Source: Thalassomonas sp. RHCl1
GTDB taxonomy: Bacteria > Pseudomonadota > Gammaproteobacteria > Enterobacterales > Alteromonadaceae
Reading direction: 5' to 3'
Assembly: GCF_947387555.1 (NCBI RefSeq)
Contig: NZ_CANDNZ010000001.1
Location: 1,240,001-1,304,000 of the forward strand
DNA: 64,000 nt
This document shows, piece by piece, positions 25,760-36,215 of the stretch (position 1 is its first letter; the number at the start of each line of letters is the position of its first letter). Below the pieces are notes generated by a model that saw nothing but the letters and a program-made list of their open reading frames with translations, was not told the origin of the DNA and did no database searches. A program made the translations under genes and the position numbers.

Positions 25760-26053
25760 GGGTTTCCTTAAATGAGATCATCCGGTTTAGGTAGATATCG
25801 CCAAGTTTAAGCGATTGGCGGGTAAGATGAAACAAAATGGCGTTAATCATATGTAAACTTTATGCTGTTAATTTTAACAGCATATGTCCGAAATGATGCC
25901 GTTATTGGCGGCTTTCCCCCCGGTGCGGCCAGCACCGCCATTGCAACCTGGTCTGATTTTGATTAAGTTAATAAGCCTTAAGACAGGGATTAGCTTTTTA
26001 GGCGGGATAAGGCGTTGTTATTTTGAAGGTAGTGTTATGCAGGTATTGTCATT

Positions 26054-27079
26054 TTGAACAATTCACATTTAGTGCCTTATAGCTTTATCCGCCGTCAGCT
26101 GGGCAGTGTGCTTGATGACAGCGAGCAGGCGCTGGCGTTATTGGCCCGCCATGATATTCCCGCCTCGGCATTAACCACCCAGGGTTATATCGAGTCAGAA
26201 AAACTCGGTAGTTTAGCCAACAGCGTTTGGCGACTGCTCGATGATGAATCGGCGGGCGCCTCCCATAAAAAGCTGCATGTCGGCACCTTTAAAATGTTAT
26301 GTCATGCCTGCAGCGACTGTAAAACCCTGAGATCTGTGATCCACCGCACCATGACCTTTTTCCGCCTGCTCAGCGAAGAATATCAGTTTGCTTTGCAGGT
26401 TAAAGGGGAAGAGGCGATTTTTACCCTGGAGCACCGGCCCCCGGTCAGGGAGGCAAACGGTGGGGCAGGCAATGATTATTTTATTTTGTGCCTGGCCATA
26501 GTTTTTATCCGTTGGTTTGCCTGGTTAATCGACCAACCGATCAAGTTGGAGCGGGTGGAATTCGAGTTTACGCCTTTTGCCGGGCAGCAAGACTTTGAAA
26601 CCATTTTCCAGAGTAAGGTGGATTTTGAGCAATCGAATAACCGTCTGGTGTTTGCCAGCACACTGCTGAATCAGGCGGTGGTGGCAGAGCAGGAAAAATT
26701 ACCGGCGCTGCTGATCAGCGCCCCTTATTGCTTTTTAAGCCATTATCAGGTGCAAAACAGCACCGCCGAGCAGGTAAGAAAAATACTGAGCCAGAGTGAA
26801 AATTTCAGCCGGATGAAACTGGCACAGCTGGCGGCAAAGCTGCATTATTCTCCCGCCACCCTGACCCGCAAGCTTAAAGCGGAAAATACCAGTTTTATGG
26901 AGATTAAAGACCGTACCCGCAAGCACAGGGCGTTAACCTTGTTGCGCACGACCGAGCAAGCTATTACCAGTATCTCTTATGATTTAGGTTTTTCCGAGGC
27001 ATCGGCTTTTACCCGGGCATTTAAGAAGTGGACCGGGGAAAACCCTCTTGAGTACCGAAACAGTTATCGTAACGGCTAA
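26054..27079 (+). CDS. AraC-family transcriptional regulator
   Basis: The 341-residue protein has an N-terminal ligand-binding domain of the type paired with lipid or amine catabolism regulators (about 15-195). A C-terminal AraC double helix-turn-helix follows (about 245-338): MKLAQLAAKLHYSPATLTRK and ISYDLGFSEASAFTRAFKKW. The start is uncertain. TTG at 26054 gives the full frame and the nearby ATG at 26038 runs into a stop; GTG at 26072 is an alternative. The gene lies 127 bp before a beta-oxidation operon in the same direction and probably controls it, with a fatty acyl compound as the likely but unproven effector. Confidence 0.88.
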   Translation: MNNSHLVPYSFIRRQLGSVLDDSEQALALLARHDIPASALTTQGYIESEKLGSLANSVWRLLDDESAGASHKKLHVGTFKMLCHACSDCKTLRSVIHRTMTFFRLLSEEYQFALQVKGEEAIFTLEHRPPVREANGGAGNDYFILCLAIVFIRWFAWLIDQPIKLERVEFEFTPFAGQQDFETIFQSKVDFEQSNNRLVFASTLLNQAVVAEQEKLPALLISAPYCFLSHYQVQNSTAEQVRKILSQSENFSRMKLAQLAAKLHYSPATLTRKLKAENTSFMEIKDRTRKHRALTLLRTTEQAITSISYDLGFSEASAFTRAFKKWTGENPLEYRNSYRNG

Positions 27080-27206
27080 GATTTTTTTTCAATAAACTTC
27101 CCGCAAAAATGATGTTTTATGTCACCCACTTGCGCTAAAGGGTCAAGTGCTGTCCGGCCTTTGTCTTTTATAGTTTTGTTTCCATTTGCAAGCAACAGCA
27201 TAAATT

Positions 27207-28454
27207 ATGACCGACGCTTATATTTTCGATTCGATACGCACCCCAAGGGGCCGGGGCAAAGCCAGTGGCGCCTTACATGAAGTTAAACCCATCAGCTTAT
27301 TGTCTAACCTGTTAAAAACCCTTGAGCAGCGCAACCAGCTTGATACCGGGCAAATTGACGATATTGTTATCGGCTGTGTGACCCCGGTGGGGGATCAGGG
27401 AGCGGATATCGCCAAAACCGCCGCCATTGCCGCCGGCTGGCATGACAATATCGGTGGGGTGACCATCAACCGTTTTTGTGCCTCCGGATTGGAGGCGGTT
27501 AATACCGCGGCCATGAAGGTACGCTCCGGTTGGGAGCAGCTGGTGGTGGCCGGCGGCGTTGAGTCGATGTCGCGGGAGAAAATGGGCTCGGACGGCGGCG
27601 CCTGGGCCAATGATCCCGCCACTAACATGCAGACAGGTTTCATGCCTCAGGGCATAGGTGCGGATTTGATCGCTACTTTAGCGGGCTTTAGCCGCGAGGA
27701 TGTCGATAACTTTGCCGTGCGTTCCCATCAAAAAGCCGCGGCGGCCTGGCAGCGTAATGCCTTTGCCGGTTCGGTTATTCCGGTTGTCGATCAAAACGGC
27801 ATTGAAATACTGGCAAAAGACGAGTTGATCCGCCCCGAGTCCAGCCTTGAAAGCCTGGCTAAGTTAAATCCTTCCTTTGCGCAAATGGGGGAGATGGGTT
27901 TTGATGATGTTGCCCGGGAAAAATATCATACGGTGGAAAGTATTCACCATATCCATACTCCGGCCAATTCTTCCGGCATCGTCGACGGCGCGGCGGTTGT
28001 GCTTATCGGCAGTGCTGCGGCGGGAGAAAAACATCAGCTTACCCCGAGGGCAAAAATTGTTGCCAGCGCCATCGTCGGTATAGATCCCACCATCATGCTG
28101 GTGGGGCCGGCCCCGGCGGCGCAAAAAGCCCTGACCCTGGCCGGGCTGACGGTGGACGATATCGATTTATTTGAAGTAAACGAAGCCTTTGCTTCCGTGG
28201 TGATGCGTTTTCAGCAGGAATTAAATATCCCGGATGAAAAAGTCAATGTTAACGGCGGCGCTATTGCCATGGGGCATCCGCTGGGGGCAACCGGGGCGAT
28301 GATTTTGGGGACTTTGCTTGATGAACTTGAAGCCAGGCAGTTAAAGCGCGGTCTGGTGACTTTATGTATCGGCGGCGGCATGGGGATTGCCACTATCATA
28401 GAAAGAGTCGAAAGAGTTGGAACAGCAGATTCAAGCAGGCAGCAGGGGCGATAA
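27207..28454 (+). CDS. Acetyl-CoA C-acyltransferase (thiolase)
   Basis: The 415-residue thiolase catalyses the last step of beta-oxidation, cleaving 3-ketoacyl-CoA with CoA. The nucleophilic Cys is Cys91 in [22 protein letters not shown] carries the catalytic His and CIGGGMG the second Cys. NEAFASV is also present. It is the first gene of a thiolase, multifunctional enzyme and acyl-CoA dehydrogenase operon, an order reminiscent of fadIJ. The next gene starts 1 bp after its stop. Confidence 0.94.
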   Translation: MTDAYIFDSIRTPRGRGKASGALHEVKPISLLSNLLKTLEQRNQLDTGQIDDIVIGCVTPVGDQGADIAKTAAIAAGWHDNIGGVTINRFCASGLEAVNTAAMKVRSGWEQLVVAGGVESMSREKMGSDGGAWANDPATNMQTGFMPQGIGADLIATLAGFSREDVDNFAVRSHQKAAAAWQRNAFAGSVIPVVDQNGIEILAKDELIRPESSLESLAKLNPSFAQMGEMGFDDVAREKYHTVESIHHIHTPANSSGIVDGAAVVLIGSAAAGEKHQLTPRAKIVASAIVGIDPTIMLVGPAPAAQKALTLAGLTVDDIDLFEVNEAFASVVMRFQQELNIPDEKVNVNGGAIAMGHPLGATGAMILGTLLDELEARQLKRGLVTLCIGGGMGIATIIERVERVGTADSSRQQGR

Positions 28455-28455
28455 G

Positions 28456-30642
28456 ATGACGAACATTAAATATCAAAAAGACAGCGATAATATTATTCAC
28501 CTGATCCTGGACCGGGAGAATGCCTCAGCCAATTTAATGGACATGGCCTTTACCGAAGATTTGGCCGCCATCAGTGAACGTTTACTGGCAGAAATTGAAT
28601 CATCGCAGGCGGTGAGTGGGGTAATTATCCGCTCGGTTAAATCGAGCTTTTTTGCCGGTGGTGATCTTAAGATGCTTTCTGATGCCGGCCCTGAGCAGGC
28701 AAGAGATATTTTTGCCATGGTGGAGTCGTTAAAGGCGAGCATGCGTAAAATTGAACGCTGCGGCAAACCCGTGGTGGGGTGTATCGGCGGCGCGGCCATG
28801 GGAGGCGGCTGGGAGCTGGCGCTGGCCTGTCACCATCGCATTGCAGTTAATAACGATAAAATTAAGCTGGGTTTGCCTGAAGTCACCTTAGGTCTGCTGC
28901 CCGGTGCCGGTGGGGTTAGCCGCATGGTGCGGCTGCTTGGCCTGGAAAAGGCTATGCCTTATTTATTACAGGGCAAGTTATTTAATCCGGTTAAGGGAAG
29001 CGAACTTGGCTTGATTGATGAGCTGGTTGAAAGTGAGGCAGATGTTGAGGCTGAGTTAATTGAGCGCGCAAGCCAGTGGATTAAAGGCCACTCGGATTTG
29101 AGTAAGCCTGAAAGTGGTATCAATTGCCAGCCCTGGGATATCAAAGGTTATAAGATCCCCGGCGGTACCCCTAAAGATAAAAAGCTAGCCGCCACCCTGC
29201 CGATAACACCTGCTATTGTCCGTCGCAGTACCCAGGGCACGTTACCGGCGCCGGAGCGGGTGCTGGCCACTATGGTGGAAGGGGCTCAGGTAGATTTTGA
29301 CAGCGCCTGTCGTATCGAGTCCCGTTATTTTACCGAGCTGACCACGGGACAAATTTCGAAAAACCTGATCAATACTTTCTGGTTCCAGCTCAATGAAATC
29401 AAAGGCGGCACTAACCGCCCTAAAGATATTGAGGTAAAGAAACTGACTAAGGTCGGAGTTTTGGGGGCCGGTATGATGGGGGCGGGTATTGCTTATAGCT
29501 GCGCCATTAAAGGCATTAGCGTAGTGCTTAAAGATGTTAGTTTAGCGCAGGCAGAGCAAGGCAAGGACTACAGCCGTAAGCTGCTAGACAAACAAATAAC
29601 CCGTGGCCGGATGACGCCGGTCGAGGCACAAGCCATCCTGGCGCTAATCCAGCCGAGCCAGGATGCCGGGGATTTATCCGGCTGTGAATTTGTCATTGAA
29701 GCGGTGTTTGAAGACCGCGAACTAAAGGCCCGGGTGACCGATGAATGCGAGCAGGTATTAGCAGAGGATGCCGTGTTTGCCTCTAATACTTCTACTTTGC
29801 CTATTACCGGTTTGGCGCAGGCGTCCAGGCGGCCGGAGAACTTTATCGGCATGCACTTTTTCTCGCCAGTGGACAAGATGGCGCTGGTGGAGATTATCTG
29901 CGGTGAGAAAACCTCGGACAAGGCGCTGGCCCTTTGTTATGACCTGAGTATTCAGCTTGGCAAAACGCCGATAGTGGTCAACGACAGCCGCGGTTTTTAT
30001 ACTTCGCGGGTTTTTGCAACTTATGTCAAAGAAGGTATCGCCCTGCTTGCAGATGCCGCGGCGGCTTCCATTGAAAATGCCGCGTATTTAAGCGGTTTCC
30101 CGGTGGGGCCGTTGGCGGTAACCGATGAAGTGACCCTGACTTTAATTGATAAAATTGCGGTGCAAACGGAAAAAGACCTGGTGCTGGCGGGCAAGCAGGC
30201 ACAGGCACATCCCGCCGATGCCATTTTAAAAACCATGCTGGAACTTGGCCGCAGCGGCAAAGCCTCAGGGGCGGGGTTTTATGATTACCCGGCAGAAAAT
30301 CAAGCGGGCAAAAAACGCTTAAGCCCGGCGCTGTCGCGGTTTAACCCGGACAATAGCAGCATCCCGCTTGCAGATATTAAAGATCGTCTGTTGTTTATTA
30401 TGGCGCTGGAGACGGCGCGCTGTGTCGAAGAAGGAGTGTTGCGCTCAAGCGGCGACGGCAATATCGGTGCGGTATTTGGCATCGGTTATCCAAAATGGAC
30501 CGGCGGCACCTTGCAGTTCATCAATCAGTACGGCCTGGCGGCGTTTATAAGCCGGGCAGATGAGCTTTGCCGCTTATACGGCAAGCGTTTTGAGGTGCCT
30601 GCTTCCCTGCGCGATATGCTCGCCACCGGGCAGCAGTTCTAA
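28456..30642 (+). CDS. Multifunctional enoyl-CoA hydratase / 3-hydroxyacyl-CoA dehydrogenase (FadJ/FadB-like)
   Basis: The 728-residue protein starts at the ATG at 28456 with AGGGGCG upstream. Residues 1 to about 200 form the crotonase domain (FFAGGDLKML oxyanion region, then GLPEVTLGLLPGAGGVSR with the catalytic Glu). Residues about 330-510 are the NAD-binding domain (VGVLGAGMMGAGIAYSCA), with the catalytic His in GMHFFSPVDKMALVEI. Two C-terminal dehydrogenase domains follow. It hydrates enoyl-CoA and oxidises the product to 3-ketoacyl-CoA, the substrate of the thiolase encoded just before it. Confidence 0.94.
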   Translation: MTNIKYQKDSDNIIHLILDRENASANLMDMAFTEDLAAISERLLAEIESSQAVSGVIIRSVKSSFFAGGDLKMLSDAGPEQARDIFAMVESLKASMRKIERCGKPVVGCIGGAAMGGGWELALACHHRIAVNNDKIKLGLPEVTLGLLPGAGGVSRMVRLLGLEKAMPYLLQGKLFNPVKGSELGLIDELVESEADVEAELIERASQWIKGHSDLSKPESGINCQPWDIKGYKIPGGTPKDKKLAATLPITPAIVRRSTQGTLPAPERVLATMVEGAQVDFDSACRIESRYFTELTTGQISKNLINTFWFQLNEIKGGTNRPKDIEVKKLTKVGVLGAGMMGAGIAYSCAIKGISVVLKDVSLAQAEQGKDYSRKLLDKQITRGRMTPVEAQAILALIQPSQDAGDLSGCEFVIEAVFEDRELKARVTDECEQVLAEDAVFASNTSTLPITGLAQASRRPENFIGMHFFSPVDKMALVEIICGEKTSDKALALCYDLSIQLGKTPIVVNDSRGFYTSRVFATYVKEGIALLADAAAASIENAAYLSGFPVGPLAVTDEVTLTLIDKIAVQTEKDLVLAGKQAQAHPADAILKTMLELGRSGKASGAGFYDYPAENQAGKKRLSPALSRFNPDNSSIPLADIKDRLLFIMALETARCVEEGVLRSSGDGNIGAVFGIGYPKWTGGTLQFINQYGLAAFISRADELCRLYGKRFEVPASLRDMLATGQQF

Positions 30643-30676
30643 TGATGATAGCTAAGTTAATAAGCGAGGTTGAAAA

Positions 30677-31825
30677 ATGATTGAACTGGAGCAGGAACTG
30701 GCCATTTTTAAGCAAACCCTGGTGCGTTTTATCGACAAGGAAATAGCCCCTTTTTATGAAAGTTGGGAGCAGCAGGGCATTATCCCCAAAGCTTTGTATA
30801 AGAAGATGGCGCAGGAAGGTTTGTTATGCTGCGACTTACCCCAGGAATACGGCGGTTTTGGCGTCGACATTCATTTTAATATGCTGGTGGCGGAAGAAAT
30901 TGCCGCTGCCGGTTTTATGTCCCTGGCGGCAAACCTGATCGTACATTCTGATATCGCCGCCCATTATCTGCTCAATATCGGCAGCGAAGCACAAAAGCAT
31001 AAGTACCTGGCGAAAATGGCTGCCGGCGAGTGTATCGGCGCCATCTGCATGACGGAGCCGGGGGCGGGCAGTGACTTGCAGGGTATGAGAACTACGGCGA
31101 AAAAAGTTGCCGACGGCTGGAGCATCAGCGGCTCGAAAACCTTTATCACTAACGGTCAAAATGCTGGCTTGTATATTGTTGCGGCAAAAACCAACTTGGA
31201 AGTGGCGGGCGCTAAAGGTATTACTTTGTTTCTGGTGGACGGCGATAAACCCGGTGTTGAGCGTGGACGTAACCTGGATAAACTCGGCCAGCATGCCTCG
31301 GATACTTCCGAGTTGTTTTTCGATAATGTGATTGTCACCGAGCAGGATGTGCTGGGTAAGGTGGATCAGGGGTTTATCGGTTTGATGCATGAATTGCCCC
31401 GGGAACGCCTGGCTTGTGCCTGCACAGCCGTCGGCCACGCGGAAGGGGCCATGGCGCTGGCGCTTGATTATATCAAGGTACGCGAGGCCTTTGGCGCGCC
31501 GCTGGCGAAAATTCAGGACATACGGCAAAAAGTCGCCGAGATGGCGACGCAAATCGAGCTGCACCGCATCATGATAAATCATTATAAACACTTGCTGACG
31601 GCGAAAACCCTCACCGGCGAACTGGCGGCCATGGCCAAATACAGCTGCACGGAAATGGAAGGCAAGGTGATTGATATGGCGCTGCAAATGTTTGGCGGTT
31701 ACGGTTACATGACCGAGTATCCGATCTCGCGTTTTTATGCCGATGCCCGGGTGCAGCGCATTTATGGCGGGACCAGTGAGATCATGAAAGAGATCATCGG
31801 CCATGGCGTCATTGGCAGGCTGTAA
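30677..31825 (+). CDS. Acyl-CoA dehydrogenase
   Basis: The 382-residue flavoprotein introduces the 2,3-double bond in acyl-CoA. It has the usual N-terminal helical domain, a middle beta domain with CMTEPGAGSDLQGM and KTFITNGQ, and a C-terminal helical domain. The latter contains QMFGGYGYMTEYPISRFYAD and YGGTSEIMKEII, whose Glu is at the position of the catalytic base. It starts 34 bp after the hydratase/dehydrogenase gene and closes the operon. Its electron acceptor would be electron-transfer flavoprotein, not encoded here. Confidence 0.95.
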   Translation: MIELEQELAIFKQTLVRFIDKEIAPFYESWEQQGIIPKALYKKMAQEGLLCCDLPQEYGGFGVDIHFNMLVAEEIAAAGFMSLAANLIVHSDIAAHYLLNIGSEAQKHKYLAKMAAGECIGAICMTEPGAGSDLQGMRTTAKKVADGWSISGSKTFITNGQNAGLYIVAAKTNLEVAGAKGITLFLVDGDKPGVERGRNLDKLGQHASDTSELFFDNVIVTEQDVLGKVDQGFIGLMHELPRERLACACTAVGHAEGAMALALDYIKVREAFGAPLAKIQDIRQKVAEMATQIELHRIMINHYKHLLTAKTLTGELAAMAKYSCTEMEGKVIDMALQMFGGYGYMTEYPISRFYADARVQRIYGGTSEIMKEIIGHGVIGRL

Positions 31826-32118
31826 TATTCAGTTTTTTTGGCCTGCCGGATTTAACTGTCCGTTAAGTTAAGCAATTGCTGCCTTGAAACTTGGCGCTTA
31901 TCCTTGCCGTTTATTTGGGCTGGATAAGCACCAAGGGGCGGGTTTCTTGTATTTTTGGCCGCCATTGTTTATAGCTATTGTTACCCTGCAAGTGATTGTT
32001 GTTTAAATACCTGTCGGTTGATTTAATAACTTAACCTTTTACCTTGTTGAAAATAAAAGTTTGTGTAAAAAATAAAAGGAGCCTTAAAGAAGGGAAGAGC
32101 CGGATAATAAGAGTGACT

Positions 32119-32895
32119 ATGTCTTTTTTATTTGCCCTGATTATTTGTTTATTTTCTTTGAGTACAACTTGTTCGGCCGCGGCGGAAAATAACCTTTCTG
32201 TTATTTTGCCTTTTGCCGATAATAATCATCCGCCCCACTATTTAGTCAATGATCAGGGAGCCATTACCGGCGGCATAGAAGCGGATATACTGAGCGCCGT
32301 TTTTTCAGATATGGAGGTGGAGTTTTCCTATATTCAGCTGAAAAGGGCGGCGATTTTATTGCAGCAACAGCAGCGCTATAGCTGTATCTCTCCCACGCCT
32401 CAGGAATTAAGGGGGCAAGCGGGCTATTATGAATCCCGGGAATACCTTTCCATTTATTACAACAGGGTGATGGTGCTGGCGTCCTCGGCGTTTACCGTGA
32501 ATTCGCTGGCAAGCCTATATGACAAACGCTTGCTTGCCTTTCTTGGCGCGTCTAAGTATTTAGGAGATGATTATGCCGATTTGGTTAAAAATAACAGTCG
32601 GCAATACCGGGAATTTACACATTTGAGCATGGCTATCCCTATGTTGTTTTTAAAGCGTGTTGATGCCCTGGTGATGGACAAAAATGTTTTCATGTATCAC
32701 GCCAATAAGCAGGACTATGATGTTTTCCACGGTAAGGATAAGGTGCTGTTTTATGATTTTTTCCCGCCGAGCCGTTTTACCCTGATGTGCAAAAATAAAG
32801 CGTTAATTGATCATTTTGATGCCGGCATGAAAAAGCTGCGGTTAAGCGGCGAACTGAGCAGGATTATCGAGCGAAATGTGAATGCCCCCCGTTAG
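32119..32895 (+). CDS. Periplasmic solute-binding protein, family 3-like, copy 1
   Basis: The 258-residue precursor, started at 32119, has a signal peptide ending near TTCSA. The frame is open to 32044 with no clear ribosome site, and a GTG at 32113 is an alternative start. The mature part resembles family 3 extracellular solute-binding proteins: ILPFADNNHPPHYL, then ITGGIEADILSAVFSDMEVE and YSCISPTPQELRGQAGYYES. No permease or ATPase gene is adjacent. It may act as a sensor or orphan binding protein. It is about 50% similar by eye to the next gene, so the two arose by tandem duplication. Confidence 0.75.
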   Translation: MSFLFALIICLFSLSTTCSAAAENNLSVILPFADNNHPPHYLVNDQGAITGGIEADILSAVFSDMEVEFSYIQLKRAAILLQQQQRYSCISPTPQELRGQAGYYESREYLSIYYNRVMVLASSAFTVNSLASLYDKRLLAFLGASKYLGDDYADLVKNNSRQYREFTHLSMAIPMLFLKRVDALVMDKNVFMYHANKQDYDVFHGKDKVLFYDFFPPSRFTLMCKNKALIDHFDAGMKKLRLSGELSRIIERNVNAPR

Positions 32896-33034
32896 TGACA
32901 GCCGGGTTGTGTTGTTTGCCGTTATTGCCTATAGGGATAGCAAGGGGTGGAGAAGTGGGGGAGGTGAAAGGTGATATTTTTGTCCATCAATTGCCTGGTG
33001 GTTGTGATGTCAGTGGGGAGCCAAGGGGATTAAG

Positions 33035-33808
33035 ATGATAAAAACCGCTGTTGTTTTATTTGTATTATCGTTAAATGCCTATGGCTTTGCTGATCCTCTT
33101 GCACAAGTGTCGCTGATCCTGCCCTTTTCAAAAAATAATCCGCCTCATTATTTTGCAAGCGATGAAGGTGAATTAAAAGGCGGCATTGAACCGGATATTT
33201 TATGGAACATTTTTTCCGGTATGAAAGTGGAAATGGTTTATTACCAGTTAAACAGAGCAACCGTTTTATTTAAATCGCAGCAGGATTATGACTGTATTTC
33301 CCCGGCCCCGGCGCAGTTGAGGGGCAAGCCCGGCTTTTATGAATCTAAAGAAATATTTTCGAGCTATTATAATCGCGCTATTGTCCTGGCATCGGCGCAG
33401 ATGCCGGTCACTTCGCTGATGAGTTTACAGGGCAAGGAGATCCGTGCCTTTCCCGGCGCATCCGAATATTTAGGTGAAGAATTTGCTGAGCTGGTGAAAA
33501 AGAACAAGCAGCATTACCGGGAACTGAGCCATCTTATTTTCACGATTCCGATGCTTTTTTATAAACGTTTTGATGTGCTCATTATGGATGAACAGGTCTT
33601 CAGGTATCATGCCAGCCAGCTCAAGTATGACTTTCTCCAGGGAGAGAATAAAGTGGTCTTTCATCATCTTTTACCGGTTACCCATTATACCCTGATGTGC
33701 AAAAATAAGGCGTTAATAGAAATGTTTGACTCAAGAATGAAAAAACTGCGTGAAAGCGGTGAACTCGATGCTATTATTCGCAGTAATATCAATAAGCAAA
33801 CTCACTGA
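33035..33808 (+). CDS. Periplasmic solute-binding protein, family 3-like, copy 2
   Basis: The 257-residue precursor starts at 33035 behind AAGGGGATTAAG and has a signal peptide ending near YGFA. Alignment with the previous gene is clear throughout (SLILPFSKNNPPHYFASDEG, DCISPAPAQLRGKPGFYES, YTLMCKNKALIEMFDSRMKK). The shared CI/CK cysteines could form a disulphide. No transporter genes are nearby. The ligand is unknown. Confidence 0.77.
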   Translation: MIKTAVVLFVLSLNAYGFADPLAQVSLILPFSKNNPPHYFASDEGELKGGIEPDILWNIFSGMKVEMVYYQLNRATVLFKSQQDYDCISPAPAQLRGKPGFYESKEIFSSYYNRAIVLASAQMPVTSLMSLQGKEIRAFPGASEYLGEEFAELVKKNKQHYRELSHLIFTIPMLFYKRFDVLIMDEQVFRYHASQLKYDFLQGENKVVFHHLLPVTHYTLMCKNKALIEMFDSRMKKLRESGELDAIIRSNINKQTH

Positions 33809-33854
33809 GCCCGGCTCTGATGCAGGCAAGAAATAGTACTTTGCTGTTACTGTA

Positions 33855-33905
33855 CTTAAAAAGAAAGAGCAAAGCCAAACTTGAGTGAAGTCCGGCTTTG
33901 CTCTT
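33855..33905 (-). terminator. Terminator of the nitric oxide reductase gene
   Basis: AAGAGCAAAGCC (33865-33876) pairs perfectly with 33894-33905; on the minus strand the stem is followed by TCTTTTTAAG. It lies about 40 bp after the qNOR stop. Confidence 0.8.
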
Positions 33906-33944
33906 GGGGCACTTTATATCAAGGGTATACCCGGTGCCTTAAGG

Positions 33945-36215
33945 TTATTCCTGGTTGAGTGTCAGTCCCGGTGTTGTTTTTTGCGGTAAAAAGCTTCTCA
34001 GGGCATTGAGCATAAACAGGATGATAAAGCCGCCGCCGGCGGCAAAAACGACATCACCGGGCAAACGCCACCACACCAGGCTTTCCACCGCTGCGCTGTG
34101 AATGATTTCCGGCGATCTTGCATACCAGTAACCTTGCTCCATGACCGCATTAAACTGGATCACACCTACCGGTAATAGCGACATAAAGGCCATCATCGCC
34201 AGACCCAGGTTTAAGGTCCAGAAGGCGTATTTAAGCAGCTTATCGTTCCAGTAATTCTCGCTCACCATAGGGCGGACGCAGAACAGGATCAAGCCTATGC
34301 CGAGCATGCCGTAGACGCCCATAAAGGCGGTGTGGGCATGTAAGGCGGTGATGTTCAGCCCCTGGATATAATATAACGAGATCGGCGGGTTGATGAGGAA
34401 GCCAAAGACACCGGCGCCCACCAGGTTCCAGAAAGAGCAGGCAACGAAGAACATAATCGCCCATTTATAACGTGTCATCCAGGGAGAGGCCTGGCCGAGT
34501 TTGTAACTCTCGAACGCTTCAAAACCTATCAGCGCCAGCGGCACTACTTCCAGGGCAGAGAAAGAGGCGCCCCAGGCGATAACCGAGGTTGGCGTACCGC
34601 CGAAATATAAGTGGTGCAGGGTGCCGATAATGCCGCCGGTGAGGAAAATAACCGTGGTAAAGAGTACCGTGGTATTGGCGGATTTTGCCCGTATCAGGCC
34701 AAGGCGGACAAATAATAACGACACCACGGCGGCGGCAAAGGTTTCAAAGAAGCCTTCCACCCACAGGTGTACCACCCACCAGCGCCAGTATTCGGCAATG
34801 GCGAGATGGGTGTGTTTGCCCATCATCAAACCAACCCCGTAGAACAACCCTATGGCGACGGAAGATAAAAACAGCACCATGACCACAGGCCTGTGTTCGT
34901 GGTTATCGCTCAGGGCGGGCAGGATGGCGCGGGTGATCAGGGCGAGCCAGATCAGCAAACCTGCCAGCAATAAAATCTGCCAGATGCGGCCAAGGTCGAC
35001 GAACTCATATCCCTGATGACCAAACCAGTAACTGGTGTCCAGGTCCCAGATTTGCTGCGCGGCATACCATTCGCCGAACATGGAGCCTAAAACCACCACC
35101 AGCAGCGCGACCCAGAGCACATTTACGCCGAGTTTCTGAAATTTGGGTTCATGATTTGACAGGGCGGGGGCAATAAATAATCCGGTGCCGAGCCAGGCGG
35201 TGGCTATCCAGAATACCGCCAATTGGGTATGCCAGGTGCGGGTAACGGCATAAGGCAGGATTTCCGCCAGCGGGTAGCCGTAAAACTCCTGGCCTTCCAC
35301 TGCGTAGTGGGCGGTAATGCCGCCGAGGGTGATTTGTAATAAAAACAAGCCGATAGCGGTAAGAAAATATTTAAAGACCGCACGTTGCGACGGTTTAATG
35401 TCCAGGGACAGCAGCGGGTCGGTTTTTGACGGCGTCGGCAGCGGTTCATGTTTTAAGCTGGCATGGTACCACACCAGGGCGCCGATGCCGGCGATCATTA
35501 AAATAATGGAGAACATCGACCAGCCGAGCAGATCGCCGTCCGGTTCGTTGGCAACCAGCGGCTCATAAGGCCAGTTACTGGTATAGCTGATGTCTTTGCC
35601 CGGACGTTCTGTGACCGTGGCCCAGGTGCTCCAGAAGAAAAAGGCGCTTAAGCGGTAGGCGCGTTGTTTATCTTTCAGCACCCCTTCTTTTAATGCGTAT
35701 TGTTCACGCAGGGCGGTAAATTGCGGATCGGCACTGAATAAGCCCTGGTAGTAGCGGCTCAGGGATAAAATCACCTGTGCCCTGTTTTCGGAGACAGTGA
35801 TCTCACCGGTGGCCGGATTATAACGGTTGGCACGGATATCTTGCTGCAGTTGCGCCTGCAGGTATTTTTGCTGCGGCACGGTTAAGCTTTTATAGCTTTG
35901 GTTATAGACGGCTTTGGCCAGTAGCTCTAACGAGGCCAGGGCTTCACGGTGCAGCCAGTCGGCGTTCCAGTCGGGGGCGAGCAAACTGCCGTGGCCCCAG
36001 ATAGAGCCGTTTTGGTGTCCGCCCATAGAGCGCCACACCAGTTGACCCTGCTCGATATCTTCTTTAGTAAAGATGACCTGGCCGCTTTCGCTTTGGATCC
36101 GCTCTGGGATAGGGGGCGCTTGCTGGTAGATTTCACTGCCAAGGTAGAGCAGCACGCCAAATGAGCAGATAAAGACAGCAAAGAGTGCTTGCCAAATGCG
36201 TTTAGTTGATTTCAT
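33945..36215 (-). CDS. norB: Quinol-dependent nitric oxide reductase (qNOR)
   Basis: The 756-residue inner-membrane enzyme reduces two NO to N2O with quinol electrons. After a first TM helix comes a large periplasmic N-terminal extension (QGQLVWRSMGGHQNGSIWGH, and FFFWSTWATVTERPGKDISY) that replaces the cytochrome c subunit of cNOR. About 12 TM helices of the haem-copper oxidase fold follow, with HTQLAVFWIATAWLGTGLF, WWVVHLWVEGFFETFAAAV, HHLYFGGTPT and HAHTAFMGVYGMLG supplying haem and non-haem iron histidines. It is monocistronic and probably detoxifies NO. No other denitrification gene is in view. The upstream region contains a weak ACATTTAAATATGT palindrome that might bind an NO regulator. 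Confidence 0.94.
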   Translation of the reverse strand: MKSTKRIWQALFAVFICSFGVLLYLGSEIYQQAPPIPERIQSESGQVIFTKEDIEQGQLVWRSMGGHQNGSIWGHGSLLAPDWNADWLHREALASLELLAKAVYNQSYKSLTVPQQKYLQAQLQQDIRANRYNPATGEITVSENRAQVILSLSRYYQGLFSADPQFTALREQYALKEGVLKDKQRAYRLSAFFFWSTWATVTERPGKDISYTSNWPYEPLVANEPDGDLLGWSMFSIILMIAGIGALVWYHASLKHEPLPTPSKTDPLLSLDIKPSQRAVFKYFLTAIGLFLLQITLGGITAHYAVEGQEFYGYPLAEILPYAVTRTWHTQLAVFWIATAWLGTGLFIAPALSNHEPKFQKLGVNVLWVALLVVVLGSMFGEWYAAQQIWDLDTSYWFGHQGYEFVDLGRIWQILLLAGLLIWLALITRAILPALSDNHEHRPVVMVLFLSSVAIGLFYGVGLMMGKHTHLAIAEYWRWWVVHLWVEGFFETFAAAVVSLLFVRLGLIRAKSANTTVLFTTVIFLTGGIIGTLHHLYFGGTPTSVIAWGASFSALEVVPLALIGFEAFESYKLGQASPWMTRYKWAIMFFVACSFWNLVGAGVFGFLINPPISLYYIQGLNITALHAHTAFMGVYGMLGIGLILFCVRPMVSENYWNDKLLKYAFWTLNLGLAMMAFMSLLPVGVIQFNAVMEQGYWYARSPEIIHSAAVESLVWWRLPGDVVFAAGGGFIILFMLNALRSFLPQKTTPGLTLNQE

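Noticed and set aside
30836-31804. Leftward 322-codon frame
   Set aside because: It is the antisense shadow of the acyl-CoA dehydrogenase gene, whose motifs are complete.
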